Below, in pieces: positions 11,140-23,568 of a stretch of DNA of 64,000 bases; within the stretch, counting starts at the first letter, position 1, and each line of letters starts with the position of its first letter. The stretch lies in contig JALGQZ010000009.1 of assembly GCA_023105745.1 (NCBI GenBank), forward strand, positions 18,896,564 through 18,960,563, given 5' to 3'. Below the pieces are notes generated by a model. It saw only the letters and a list, made by a program, of their open reading frames with translations. It made no database searches and was not told where the DNA came from. The position numbers and the translations under genes are program-made. This DNA is from Austropuccinia psidii (lineage: Eukaryota; Basidiomycota; Pucciniomycetes; Pucciniales; Sphaerophragmiaceae).

Positions 11140-12978
11140 TGTAAGGTGTGGATATGAAACTTTGATTAAAAATCAAGTACTTTTCCTGTCCTCAAAATTT
11201 GTATAAGGTAAAAAATCAATTAAGAATAGTATGAAATATTATTTTTAAGAGAAAACACGCCAGTTTTATTGTTTATAACTTTATTAGTATAAAACAATAA
11301 TATTATAAAGATTTATTGTTTTACCAACAATAAACATTTATCCAAAAAATACTCTACAAGAGATATTTTAAGGCTACAAAAGAAATTTCTTCAAGAGCAA
11401 TTTCAATTGGAATTAATTGAGCAAAGAACTGCAAGCAATTAATTAAAGAAAAAAGTCTTTAAAAAGAATATTAAAGAGAAAACATGCCCAAAAGCGACCA
11501 GAGTGAATTTGGAAACAAAGTGACAAAGTTTACAGTGATGAAAGATGCTTTAATTCAGTTTTGGGGTGGTTCAGGGGTAAAAATGATTATAAGAGTTACA
11601 AAGAATGATTATAATGATTTTTTCACGTGGTTAAAAGGTTTAAAATGATTTAAAAATGGTGGTTTCAATCTTTGATTGATTGGTTTAACAGTGTTTAAAC
11701 TAATTAATAAAAGGAAAAGATTGTAACATGAAGAGAAAAGTGGGGCAAAGAAGACATTCTTTTATAGCCATCAATTCTCTTACTCCAAAAGTAAAATTTA
11801 CTCTTGTCAGTCGTGAGAAACAGTCTGACACCAGAAAAGCCAGTTATGGCATCATTGAACCCTGGTTTAGACCAAAAAGGGCTGGTTTAAGCCATTTTTA
11901 GCCATGTTTAGCCATTTTAGACCCTTAAGTCAGCCATTACTATAGCAATACCAGGCCTAGAGCCTTCAAAACACGTCAGAATGTGTGTAAGAGGCGTAGA
12001 AACCAGTTAAAACTGTTTTTACTATGGTTGTTTTATCTTAAGGGTAGTTTTACCCTCTTGGCAACAGCTAAAACTACCCCAGTTGGTATCAAAACCTCAT
12101 CATCAATTGAGTCCACAGACCCTGTAACTCAATTCCAGGCCAAAAGTGATGAACTTTTGCGTGAATTTTGACATCCCACGCCTGTCAGCAAGGATTTTGG
12201 GGGTCTAGCTCCCCCTTAGAGCTGGAGTTCCTTTTCCCCCCCAAATTTAATCTTTCCAATTTATTTTTCCTTTAATTCCTCATCATGTATTATACTTATA
12301 ATTTACATATGTAATTCAATTCAATTGTACAGTACAATACAGTAATAATTGACACCTCATATGTAAATCAAAGTTCACTTATGTAATACACGCGCACATT
12401 TTGACATTTCAATTGAATTCAATAGAAAATACTTCAATTCCTCATAACTTCTAAACTAAACACAACACCTCAATTTGAACACAAAAATTGATGGTTAACA
12501 CCACATGTGGTGTGAATTAAATTAAGGTTTTGAGGATTTTCAACTTTTGTATTGAAAATACTAAAAACTTAATTTAAGCTTATTTAGAGTTGAGTTACAA
12601 GAATCTCATTCAGAGTTGACCCCACCTGATTTTTTATGAGGAATCGAATGTTGAAATAATTTTTATGTATTTATTTATTGGATGAAAAGTTATAATAGTT
12701 TTTATTTAACTTTTTTCCAAATTTATTTATTTTTTCACAATTTTGTTAAAATTTCATTTTTACTTAATTTTTTCAAGTATAAATGTAATTTTATACTTAC
12801 AAAATTTAATGTATTTTTATTTTTAAATTTTAATTAATTTTTTATTTTTAATATAATTTTATATTTATATTTTGATTTTTATTTTAATAATATAAATAAA
12901 TTTATTTTATTTATATTAATACGTTATTTTTTATATTTGTGGTCTTTTGGGTATATGAAATTACCTCTAAGGCTCACA
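11140..12978 (-). repeat. 3' LTR of element A
   Basis: 1839 bp with TGTGAGCC/CCTTACA termini on the minus strand. It contains two conserved inverted repeats: 12042-12079 (stem GGGTAGTTTTA) and 12105-12134 (stem AATTGAGT). A cluster of TTTAGCC/TTTAGACC repeats lies around 11860-11925. A 62-codon plus-strand ORF at 11983-12171 is antisense to the element and probably not a gene. Confidence 0.92.
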
Positions 12979-12992
12979 TTCCCTCCCCCTAA
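12979..12992 (-). other. Polypurine tract of element A
   Basis: On the minus strand AGGGGGAGGGAA directly precedes the LTR start TGTGAGCC. This is the position and composition expected for the plus-strand primer. B (45172-45183) has the same tract. Confidence 0.8.
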
Positions 12993-15900
12993 AAAAGAAT
13001 ATTACTTTGTAATATTGGCGTTTCTAGTGTGTCTTAATCTCCTGAGGAGTTTGGTAGCTTCTGGTATATCCTTTTCTTCTAACCATTCATCTTCACAAGT
13101 TGGGTCACTGTACCTAACAAGTTATTCCCTTACTTTCTTGGTTCTTGATTTCCTTTCTTTAAGAACTTTGGTAATTTTCTTAGTACCAGATGTCTCAATA
13201 GGAGGTATAACTTGGGGAATCTTATTCCTCAAGGTAAATTTCTCAGCATCACTAGATTTGTATGGCTTTATCAAGCTTACTGGAAATGTAGGGTGCTTAT
13301 TGCTAAGATCTTCAGATAATTCTACTTCAACAGCATTTTCTCCATGGAGGGCCTTAATCACAAAAGGTCCTGCAAAGGAGTCTTTCAACTTTTTACATCC
13401 TTTGATGTTATTGAAGTTAGTGGTTGATACAAGAACAAGGTCCCCCGCTTTGAAATCTGGAGTTGCATGTGATTTATCCCATTTGTCTTTAGCATATGCA
13501 AAAGAGTCCTCCATGCATCTTACTGCATTCTTTCTAGCTTTGTCTAGCATTCCTTTGAAGCTAGTAGCTGTGGGATGTATTTCAATTAAGTCTTTCCTCA
13601 AGGAATCTTGGTGTAACTTGGGGTTCCATCCTTTTTCTAGAATAGCAGGAGTCTTATTGGTACCGGCATGGATTGATGTTTTATATGCTAATTCCAGTGC
13701 TGGCAACAGAGTACACCAATCATGGGTAAATACATCACAATCTTTGAATTCAAGGCCATATGCACAAAATCTTCTCACCATGTCCTCTAAGGTTTGGATC
13801 ATCCTTTCAGCCAGGCCATCAGTTTGTGGGTGGTAGGCTGTAGAGAAAGACAGTTTAGTGCCAAATAATTGGTGAAGATTTGTCCATAGTGCTGAAGTGA
13901 ATTTGGGATCTCTATCACTGATGATATTTGTAAATATCCCAGTCCATGACACTACTCTATTCCATATCAGAAGAGCTGTATCCATGGCTGTATCATCCTT
14001 GTGACATGGTAAAAAGATTGGAGTTTTACTGAATCTGTCCACAATTACTAGGCAAGCATTATACCTCCTGTCACCTCCTGGTGGTAGGCCAGTTACCCAA
14101 TTCATATGGACAATTTCCCAAGGTCTGTTTGGTTCTTGCATTTTTATCATATTTCCAAGTCTTTTGCCCGTGGATTTATTTGCCTTTTGGCATCTGTCAC
14201 AGGTTTTGCAATACTCTGCAACATCTTCCTGCCACATTGGCCACCATATGGAGGTCTTTACTTTTTCCCTTGTTCTGTCTTCAGACAGATGTCCTGAAAA
14301 GGGACCATCATGGCATTCTTTCAGTACAAGATTGATTAATGACCTGTCTACAACTGTCATGACACATGTGTACTTGGTTCTGTGATAAATTATACCATCC
14401 AGTAGGTGAAATCTTCCTTCATCATAAGATTTCCTCCATACTTCATCCAAGGCATGTATAAGAGAGTTGTCTTTATAGTCTTTGTTAAGTAATTGGCATA
14501 AGATGCTACAATTCTTATCTTGAGTGTAACTACTTCTGACTTCTTCGAAGAAGGTGGTGTTCAAGTCTGTAGCACTTATTCCTTCTATTGGAATTTGTGG
14601 TGAAGCTTCTTCTGGCACATAAGCAGGATTATCAATATTATTTGGTAATGGCCATCTTCTTAGTCCATCTGCCTTCTTATGAATATTCCCATCCTTATGA
14701 ACAATAGTCATATTGCCTCTGTATTCTTGTATGGCTATTTGCCATCTGAGCATGTGTCTGTTGGGTGTTTTCATGTTCAAAAGTGATTTGACAGCTGTAC
14801 AATCTGTTATCACTTCAAAAACACATCCCTCTAAAAAGTAGTTCAATTTTTCCAAGGCCCAGACAAGGCATAGACATTCCATCTGACTTGCTCCATATCT
14901 GGCTTCAGTTGGTTTGATTTGCCTGGATATGAAACATATGGGTCCTTCTACAGGCTTATCATTTATGATCTGAACTTGGTGAAGTGCAGCACCCAGTCCA
15001 TCCCCTGATGCATCAATATACAGTTTGAAAGACAATTTAAAGTCTGGCATCAGTAAGAGTGGAGCAGTGGTCAATGCTTCTCTTAGAGACTCAAAAGCTT
15101 TGACTCTGTCAACAGTCATCTCAAACACTGTGTCTTTGTCACACAACTTATAAGAACAGATAATAATGTCATCAATGTAAATGATTAACCATCCCTCTGA
15201 CAGTTCTTCAGGGAAGATTTCATTCATCATTCTTTGGAAGTGTGAAGGTGCATTTTTGATACCAAAGGGCATCCTTAAGTATTCATACACTCCACAATGA
15301 ACAATAATTCTTAAGTATTTTCTTGCTCTTGGTGTTACCACATTTTGATGGAATCCTTTAAGGGCATCCATAGTGGTTATATACACTCCTTGAGATATTT
15401 GAGTAAGGGCAATTTGTACTTTTGGTATTGAATATCTGTCTGGGACAGTGTAAGTGTTCAGAGCTCTAAAGTCCCCAACCATTCTGGATTTTCCATTATG
15501 CCACGCCACTATGACTGGTGTAGTTATTTCTACTTCCTCATTGTGGCCTACTTTTCTTATTACACCAAGGTCCAGAAGCTCTTTGATATGAATTTCTAGA
15601 GCTTCTCTTGATTTTGGACTTGCTGGATAAGCAGGTCTTCTTAAGAGTGGTGGATAAGGTCTCTCAATGTTAAGAATGATGTTAACTTCATGACCAATAA
15701 TTGCTCCCAGAGGTTCTTTGTCTGTAGCAAATGCTCCTCTGTGGTCATACAAAAGGGAAGAAAGTTCATTTTCTTGTTTATCAGTCAGATGAAGGCTTAT
15801 CTCAGCCTCATTTAACTGTTCAGACTTGAATTTCTCTAACTCTAAGTTGACTGGTGATACTTTGTTTACTGTAATTTGTCTTTTAAATGGTAAAAAGGCA

Positions 15901-18643
15901 AATTTCTGGCGCTTATCGTCCCCAATTGTAAAGTATCTGTCTTTGTTATTATGTAAATCTATCCCATACATGATTAAATAGTCATTTACCAATATAAAAT
16001 GGGTACTAGAGCAATTTTCCATAACAACAAATTCAACTGTGATTCTCAAATTACCATTTATGTGTGGGAATATGACATTGGTCTCAAAGATTCCTAATGC
16101 TTTCATTGGGTTACTTGCACTGTTGAATTTTATACCATCAATTGGTAACAATTGGTCTTCAAAATTTGGTACACAAGTCTTAAGAAAAGATTTTCCAACA
16201 CAAGAGCAGAAGGCTCCTGGGTCAAGCAAAAGCTTGGTGGGCTTGTTGTCAATCACCACTGCTTTTATACAGGAATTACCAGCTGTATAACCTTTTCCTC
16301 TGTTTGGTTTTGTCTTCATAAGTTGTGCATCTTGAACTTTTGATAAATCAACTTGACCATTGCTCAATTGTGGTAAGTGGGAATAAGATTCCATCATGTC
16401 AAAAGTGGCATTGATATTTTCTATATCTTTTGAAGATTCAGAAAATGTGGATGACTTACCATCTGAATTGTCTTCAATTATGTCTTCTTTTTCAACATCT
16501 TGTCCCTTTTCAATGTCAATTCCATTGATTTTCCCCCTTTTTGGACATGTATTGGCTAAATGGGTGGTGCTTTGGCAAATATGGCATTTTCTGACTGTAT
16601 CTGCAGATTTATATTTAATATTACTAGAATTTTCTTTGGGGTTTTTTTCCACAGAATCTTTCCAAGGTGTATAAAACCTTGTTTTGAGATTCACCCTACT
16701 AGAACCAATTTTGGTTCTGGTGGTTACTTCTTCTAGTATATTGATAATATCCTCTGATGAAGATTGTTCAGTAGTCCTGCTTTTGACAGCATGCTCTAAG
16801 TCACCTCCACATTGTCTCAGAATTTTTCTATGGATCATAAATTCTGACATGTCAGGATATAATGCTGTTAATCTGTCCTTTTGTTGGCAAAACCATGGTA
16901 AAGCTTTGTCTTTATCAGCATTAAATTTGGCAGATTCAAAGGCTGTTTTAACCTTAAACCTCCAAGCATCATTTGCCCATTTGTTGATGATTTGGGTTTT
17001 CCACCAAGTCCAACTCTGGTTTCCATGTGCTTGTCTTATTTTGATGTACCATCTGTGAGCTGATCTGGTAAACAAGGTGTTAAACCTGGCTGTTACCAAT
17101 CTGTCTGCTAATTCAAAATCCTCTTTGATCATGACAATACCTCTAATGAATTCCATATGGTCATACTCTCCTTCACCACTGAAGTGAGGCCATTCTTTAA
17201 GTTTTGGAACTTCTTTCAAGAGTGCTTGGCCCATTGATGGTTCCAAGTTATGAAAAGAAGTAGATAATTCATTTTTTAATTGTGAATTATCAGGATCCAA
17301 TACTTGTGGATTTGAAATTCTTGTGCACTCATTTTGATTTAGAGGTGTAGACATTCTTGGTAAGGTATTCAGTATTTGTTCAATGTCATTCATTTTACTG
17401 TTGCTACACCTTTGGGAATTTCTGTATTCATGTTGGAACCTTTGTATTAAATTTATTACTTCAATTTTATACATGTCTTCCTTATGTGTCATTTCTTGCC
17501 ATAACTCTGTCTGTCTTGTATTATCAGCAGTGACTTGATTCAATTTCATTGATAATTTTGATACTTCTTCTTGTGAAGCATCAAAACACTTTTTCAAGGC
17601 AATGGTATATGTCTTTACTTCAGTAAATGAATTTGAAATGTCATCAAGGACTTTCTTGTTATCTGTCTTGATAATATTTATGGCTTGTTTAATTCTTGTT
17701 TCAATTATGTCATCAATATTGAATCTAGAATATTTATCTGTTAATTCTTTAATAATGGCAGATTGTTCATTTATTTTATTGTTAGAAGAATTATCATTAT
17801 TGGAATTTTTAATTGTTCTTAAAACTTTTCAAAACACATAAGTGTCTCATTAATTTGGCACAGACTCAGGTTGTTTGTTTTAATGTTGTTACAAATGGTT
17901 TCATTTTTATCAGAAAGATGTTTTTTCACGTCATTTATAGCATTATACAACTCTGGGATGGAATCAAATATGTCAGAAACCATTTCTGGAATCTTAATCT
18001 GGCTTCCTCCGTCTTCTGTAATTCCATCATGGTTCTGGCCATCTGAAATACATTTTCCATGGCATCCTGCTGAATATTTGGGATTCTGTAGCCCTGGCTG
18101 TAGGTTTTTGGGGCTGGTGCCTTCCCTTTGCCCTTGTTTGGAGTTTGTGGCTGCTTTTTCACGTTGGAATTGCTGCTGCTGGCCACTGGGGCTGTTTTTG
18201 GCACTGGTTTGGGTGGTGGAGGGTTGTTTTTCCTCCATTCTAGTGTCAAAAGCATCATGTTTTTCTTCTCCATCAATCGATGCCATCCATTGAGCAATTT
18301 GCAAGTGTTGGGATGGCCCAAGAATTTTCTTACTGTCAGGTAAGAATTCATGCAATTCTTCCACAGGTCTGCAAGGATCTGGTACTCCTTGAATTGAAGT
18401 GCATTGTTGTATGCACTGTGGCTGGCTTTGTATATGTCCACAGAGGCTTGTTGTGGCTGTGTCAGCTCTTTTTGAAGGTAAAATAGTATTATCAGCTTCA
18501 GAATGACCTAATTTAGTTGTTTGGAAGTCATCAACTGACCCTTTTCCTTCTGTACCTGATTGGCCTCTGCCATAATCACGTCTATTACCTTTTTGGGAGC
18601 TGCTTGAGGGGTTGTAGCTGGCTCCTGACCTGGTTGAAGGCAT
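12993..18643 (-). pseudogene. gag-pol: Family-1 Gag-Pol of element A, defective
   Basis: Gag starts at 18643 (MPSTRSGASYNPSSSSQKG). A one-base deletion near 17822 shifts the frame; the rest is one open frame, 17597-13122, of 1491 codons. In that frame: capsid-type domain (about 130-290), CCHC knuckle [14 protein letters not shown] (338-351), protease motif LLLDPGA (456-462, Pro where Thr or Ser is usual), RT with YIDD (807-810), RNase H ([11 protein letters not shown], about 859), and integrase with a His/Cys finger (H1096, H1103, C1130, C1133). The first integrase Asp is Asn (VHMNW, 1166); D1228 and E1264 remain with D(35)E spacing. About 110 RT residues after YIDDIIICS are deleted in frame relative to B. 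A Tyr codon of the chromodomain-like tail is TAA at 13122. Gag and Pol were probably one frame originally. Confidence 0.92.
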
Positions 18644-18892
18644 AATTATGGTTTAAAAAGGCTTAAAATAGTATTTTTACATCAAAAAAACTTACTATTG
18701 GCCAAATTCTTAGCTTTCTGAAGAGTATTACTCTGTCCAAGTTAATTAATTCGGAAGATATTGGTTCAGGTTGATTATTTTGAGTCACAATCACAGTACT
18801 ATTATGGTCTGAATTAGTAGTGCTTGCAGGAACAATGCTGGTGACTGTTGAGGCTGTTTCAATGTTTTCTTGTCTTACCACATTGTCAGACA
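17935..18892 (-). CDS. Predicted spliced accessory gene ORFx of element A
   Basis: Predicted transcript: leader exon ending TTATAA at 18970; intron 18969-18893 (GTGAGG to TTTTAG, 77 nt); exon 2 18892-18696; intron 18695-18508 (GTAAGT to AAATTAG, 188 nt); exon 3 18507-17935. Joining A to TG at the first junction creates ATG. The frame then stays open through both junctions, about 66 plus 190 codons, 256 in all. The second intron removes the gag ATG at 18643, and exon 3 is in the +1 frame of gag. Exon 2 is Ser/Thr/Asn-rich. Exon 3 has MNSYLTVRKFLGHP, a Pro/Lys-rich segment and a C-terminal helix AMENVFQMARTMMELQ. I see no known domain. Gag-Pol of the same copy is broken while this frame has no stop. 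Splicing is inferred from sequence only. Confidence 0.5.
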
Positions 18893-19092
18893 CTAAAATT
18901 AATGAAAAAGCCAATTAATTAAGTAAAAAAAAGGTTATTTCAAGAAAAGAAATAAAATATAAGCCTCACTTATAATATGAAAAAAATTATTTTTTATGGA
19001 TTTTTTGGATTATAAGTATTTTTTATATGTTTTTAAATTTTTCAATATAAGAAAAAAAGATTTAAAAAGAGTAAAAAAATATGTCACAGGTA

Positions 19093-19116
19093 AAATATCA
19101 CGGCTGGGCTCCCAAA
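19093..19116 (-). other. Candidate primer binding site of element A
   Basis: On the minus strand TTTGGGAGCCCAGCCGTGAT directly follows the LTR end CCTTACA. It matches the sites of B, D, E' and H apart from one base in the G run. Confidence 0.6.
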
Positions 19117-20932
19117 TGTAAGGTGTGGATATGAAACTTTGATTAAAAATCAAGTACTTTTCCTGTCCTCAAAATTTGTATAAGGTAAAAAATCAATTAA
19201 AAATAGTATGAAATATTATTTTTAAGAGAAAACACGCCAATTTTTTTGTTTATAACTTTATTAGTATAAAACAATAATATTATAAAGATTTATTGTTTTA
19301 CCAACAATAAAAATTTATCCAAAAAAATACTCTACAAGAGATATTTTAAGGCTACAAAAGAAATTTCTTCAAGAGCAATTTCAATTGGAATTAATTGAGC
19401 AAAGAACTGCAAGCAATTAATTAAGGAACAAAGTCTTTAAAAAGAATATTAAAGAGAAAACACGCCCAAAAGTGACCAGAGTGAATTTGGAAACAAAGTG
19501 ACAAAGTTTACAGTGATGAAAGATGCTTTAATTCACTTTTGGGGTGGTTCAGGAGTAAAAATGATTATAAGAGTTACAAACAATGATTATAATGATTTTT
19601 TCACGTGGTTAAAAGGTTTAAAATGATTTAAAAATGGTGGTTTGAATCTTTGATTGATTGGTTTAACAGAGTTTAAACTAATTAATAAAAGGAAAAGATT
19701 CTAACATGAAGAGAAAAGTGGGGCAAAGGAGACATTCTTTTATAGCCATTAATTCTCTTACTCCAAAAGTAAAATTTACTCTTGTCAGTCGTGAGAAACA
19801 GTCTGACAACAGAAAAGCCAATTATGGCATCATTGAACCCTGGTTTAGACCAAAAAGGGCTGGTTTAAGCCATTTTTAGCCATGTTTAGCCATTTTAGAC
19901 CCTTAAGTCAGCCATTACTATAGCAATACCAGGCCTAGAGCCTTCAAAACACGTCAGAATGTGTGTAAGAGGCGTAGAAACCAGTTAAAACTGTTCTTAC
20001 TATGGTTGTTTTATCTTAATGGTAGTTTTACCCTCTTGGCAACAGCTAAAACTACCCCAGTTGGTATCAAAACCTCATCATCAATTGAGTCCACAGACCC
20101 TGTAACTCAATTCCAGGCCAAAAGTGATGAACTTTTGCGTGAATTTTGACATCCCACGCCTGTCAGCAAGGATTTTGGGGGTCTAGCTCCCCCTTAGAGC
20201 TGGAGTTCTTTTTCCCCCCCAAATTTAATCTTTCCAATTTCTTTTTCCTTTAATTCCTCATCATGTATTATACTTATAATTTACATATGTAATTCAATTC
20301 AATTGTACAGTACAATAAGTAATAATTGACACCTCATATGTAAATCAAAGTTCACTTATGTAATACACGCGCACATTTTGACATTTCAATTGAATTCAAT
20401 TGAAAATACTTCAATTCCTCATAACTTCTAAACTAAACACAACACCTCAATTTTAACACAAAAATTGATGGTTAACACCACATGGGGTGTGAATTAAATT
20501 AAGGTTTTGAGGATTTTCAACTTTTGTATTGAAAATACTAAAAACTTAATTTAAGCTTACTTAGAGTTGAGTTACAAGAATTTCACTCAGAGGTGACCCC
20601 ACCTGATTTTTTATGAGGAATCCAATGGTGAAATAATTTTTATGTATTTATTTATTGGATAAAAAGTTATAATAGTTTTTATTTAACTTTTTTCCAAATT
20701 TATTTATTTTTTCACAATTTTGTTAAAATTTCATTTTTACTGAATTTTTTCAAGTATAAATGTAATTTTATACTTACAAAATTTAATGTATTTTTATTTT
20801 TAAATTGTAATTAATTTTTTATTTTTAATATAATTTAATATTTATATTTTGATTTTTATTTTATTTATATTAATATGTTATTTCTTATATTTGTGGTCTT
20901 TTGGGTATATGAAATTACCTCTAAGGCTCACA
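19117..20932 (-). repeat. 5' LTR of element A
   Basis: 1816 bp, nearly identical to the 3' LTR at 11140-12978, with TGTGAGCC/CCTTACA termini. The same two inverted repeats occur near 20020-20115. Promoter elements cannot be placed with confidence in such AT-rich sequence. Confidence 0.92.
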
Positions 20933-23437
20933 ATCTTCCCCAAAGAGTTATCCGAAGGATGGCATATCATGTATATTGATGATATCATCATATTTTCTGA
21001 TTCATGGTCTTTGCACCTTGAAAGACTTGCAAGAGTACTTCACAAAGTTGAAGAAGTGAATATGAAAATTTCACTCAAGAAATGCAATTTTGGTTTTGAA
21101 GAGCTCAAAGCATTAGGACATGTTGTCCCTGGTTTAAGCTTGGGTATTGACAAAAATGAAGTATCAGAAGTGTTACTTAAGCCAATACCCCAGAATAAGA
21201 AAGAAATGATGTCTTTTTCAGGGTTTGACAGTAATTATAGACAACACTTGAAAGACTTTGCAATTCTAGCCAGATCAATCTATAGAATCTGTGATCAAGA
21301 GACAGTATTTGAGATGACACAGGAGAGAATTAAAGCTTATGAGAAGATAAGGAGAGCTCTTACAGAAGCACCTGTACTCCTCATGCCTAACTGGAATATA
21401 CCTTTTAAGTTGTACATTGATGCATGTGGAGATGGAATAGGGGAAGCCCTACATCAAGTCCAAATTATTGATGACAAACCTACAGAGGGACAAGTTTATT
21501 ACATCTCAAGACAAATCAAACCAACAGAAGACAGATATGGTGCAAGCCAAATGGAGTGCTTGTGTTTGGTATGGGCACTTGAGAAATTGCACTATTACCT
21601 TGATGGCAGTGTTTTTGAAGTGATAACTAACTGTAATGCCATGAAATCACTTCTCAACATGAAAACTCCCAACAGACACATGTTGAGATGGCAAATAGCT
21701 ATTCAAGAATATAGAGGAAACATGAATATAGTTCATAAAGCTGGAAACATTCACAAAAATGCTGATGGACTTAGCATGTGGGCATTAGCCAATACTCCTG
21801 ATAATCTAGCTTATGTACCTTTGGAAGCAAAACCACAGATTCCAATTGAAGGAATTAACATAACTGATATTGGGACTGAATTCTTTGAAGAAGTCAGAGA
21901 ATCTTATAAGAAAGACAAGAATTGCCATATGTTGACTTCCTTATTAGATAAAGACTGAAAAGATACATCTTTAGTCAATGCACTGGATGAAGTTTGGAAG
22001 AATTCCTATTCTGAAGGAAGATTTCACTTGTTTGATTGGATTATTTACCACAGAACCAAACATTCTTGTATAATGACATTGTGTGGCAGATTTCTTATCA
22101 ATACTATTCTTCATGAATGCCATGATACCATCTACTCTGGACACCTGTCAGAGGAAAGAACACTTGAGAAAGTGAAGAACTGTGCATGGTGGCCATCTTG
22201 GAGAAAAGAGACCATTGAGTATTGCCATAACTGTGAAAGATTTCAAAAAGCAAACAGGAGTACAGGCAAGAAATTTGGACTTATGATCCATATTCAAGAT
22301 CCAAAATCCCCTTGGGAAGTTGTTCACATGGATTGGGTCACAGCACTTCCTCCAAGTGGTGAAAAGAGTTATAATCCTTGTTTAGTCATTGAAGACAGAT
22401 ATAACAAAACTCCCATATTCCTACCATGTCATAAAGATGACACAGATATGGATACACCTCTTCTTCTATGGAGTATAGTTATTCCTCATACAGGATTATT
22501 TAAGAATATAATAAGTGACAGATATCCAAAACTCACATCTGCACTTTGAACCAATTTTCATAGATTTTTTGGGACCAACTTATCATTTGCTAGAGCATAT
22601 CACACTCAAACAGATGGGCTGGCAGAGAGAATGATTCAGACTTTAGAAGACATGATCAGGAGATTTTGTGCTTATGGATTAGAGTTCAAGGAGTCAGATG
22701 GCTTTACCCATGACTGGAGCACTCTGATACCTGCATTAGAATTGGCATATAAGAAATAAGTCCATTCTTCCACAGGTCAAGCTGCTGCTATGTTAGAGAA
22801 AGGATGGAATCCAAGACTCCCAGCAGATACACTGAGGAAAGACTTCATTGACATTTGTCCTACAGCATCCAGCTTCAAAGTAATGATTTTTAGAGTGAAA
22901 CATCATGAAAAACAAAGTATGAATGATGCTTTTGAATATGCTAAACAGAAGTGGGACAAGACTCACAAAGTACCAGACTTCAAAGTAGGGGACTTAGTTC
23001 TAGCTTCAACCTTGAATTTTAATAATATCAAAGGCCCAAAAAAACTTAAAGATTCTTATGTAGGACCTTATGTTATTGTTTCCTTACATGGAACCAATGC
23101 ATTTCAAGTGGAATTAAGTGGTGAATTGGAAAATAAACACCCCACCTTTCCAGTCAGCTTGATAAACCCTTATCACCCAACTGACAAAGAATTGTTTCGT
23201 TTAAGGAACCCAACTCCTTTAACTGTACCACCAGTGTGACAGAGTGAAGACAGAAAGATAAAGGAAGTCATCAAAGAAAGGGGAGTTAAGGGTAAAAATC
23301 AAAGAGAATATCTTGTCAGACATAGAAATCCAGTACATGAGGATGAATGGCTGGCAGAATCAGAAATACCTTACTCAGATAAACTCTTGAGAAGATTTAG
23401 ACATGAAAGAAGGCCACAAGCCTTAATATGTCTATAG
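20933..23437 (+). pseudogene. pol: Pol remnant of element E (RT to integrase tail)
   Basis: Starts mid-RT right after the TSD of element A ([10 protein letters not shown], then YIDDIIIFS). It continues through RNase H ([11 protein letters not shown]), the integrase His/Cys finger, the DDE core ([33 protein letters not shown]) and the GPY-type tail to TAG 23435-23437. In-frame stops: TGA 21956-21958, TGA 22547-22549 (a Trp position), TAA 22757-22759 and TGA 23237-23239. The protein is related to family 2 (D) but clearly diverged. Gag, protease and the N-terminal RT are missing: the sequence left of element A is not RT, so the element was truncated or rearranged before A arrived, or the assembly is wrong there. 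Confidence 0.88.
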
Positions 23438-23568
23438 ATGTGCTTTTAATTACTTGATCAACGTGATGAAAAGAGGTGGACTGTGGAAATTAACCCCCTT
23501 TGGGGTCTTTTCCTTCTTTATACCATTGGTAAAATTGTAGTACAATTTTATCTTTTGGTGGGAGGTAA
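23438..23568 (+). other. 3' non-coding region and polypurine tract of E
   Basis: Short AT-rich stretch ending TTTTGGTGGGAGGTAA directly before the LTR start TGTGAGCC at 23569, the layout seen at the D and G polypurine tracts. Confidence 0.7.

Larger units (their letters stand above)
11140..20932 (-). mobile_element. Complete Ty3/gypsy element A (family 1)
   Basis: Two long direct repeats, 11140-12978 and 19117-20932, read on the minus strand as TGTGAGCC to CCTTACA. They are flanked by identical 5-bp target duplications ATCTT at 11135-11139 and 20933-20937. The interior has a primer-binding-like site, a spliced-leader-like region, gag, pol and a polypurine tract in correct order on the minus strand. 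The LTRs differ at scattered bases plus a roughly 30-bp AT indel near 12890, which suggests a fairly recent insertion. The coding region is nevertheless defective: a frameshift, an RT deletion, a changed integrase Asp and a premature stop. It may therefore have been mobilised in trans. Confidence 0.93.

Noticed and set aside
12937..13836. 299-codon plus-strand ORF opposite the end of A pol
   Set aside because: An antisense shadow of the pol C-terminus; similar shadows occur opposite B and C pol.
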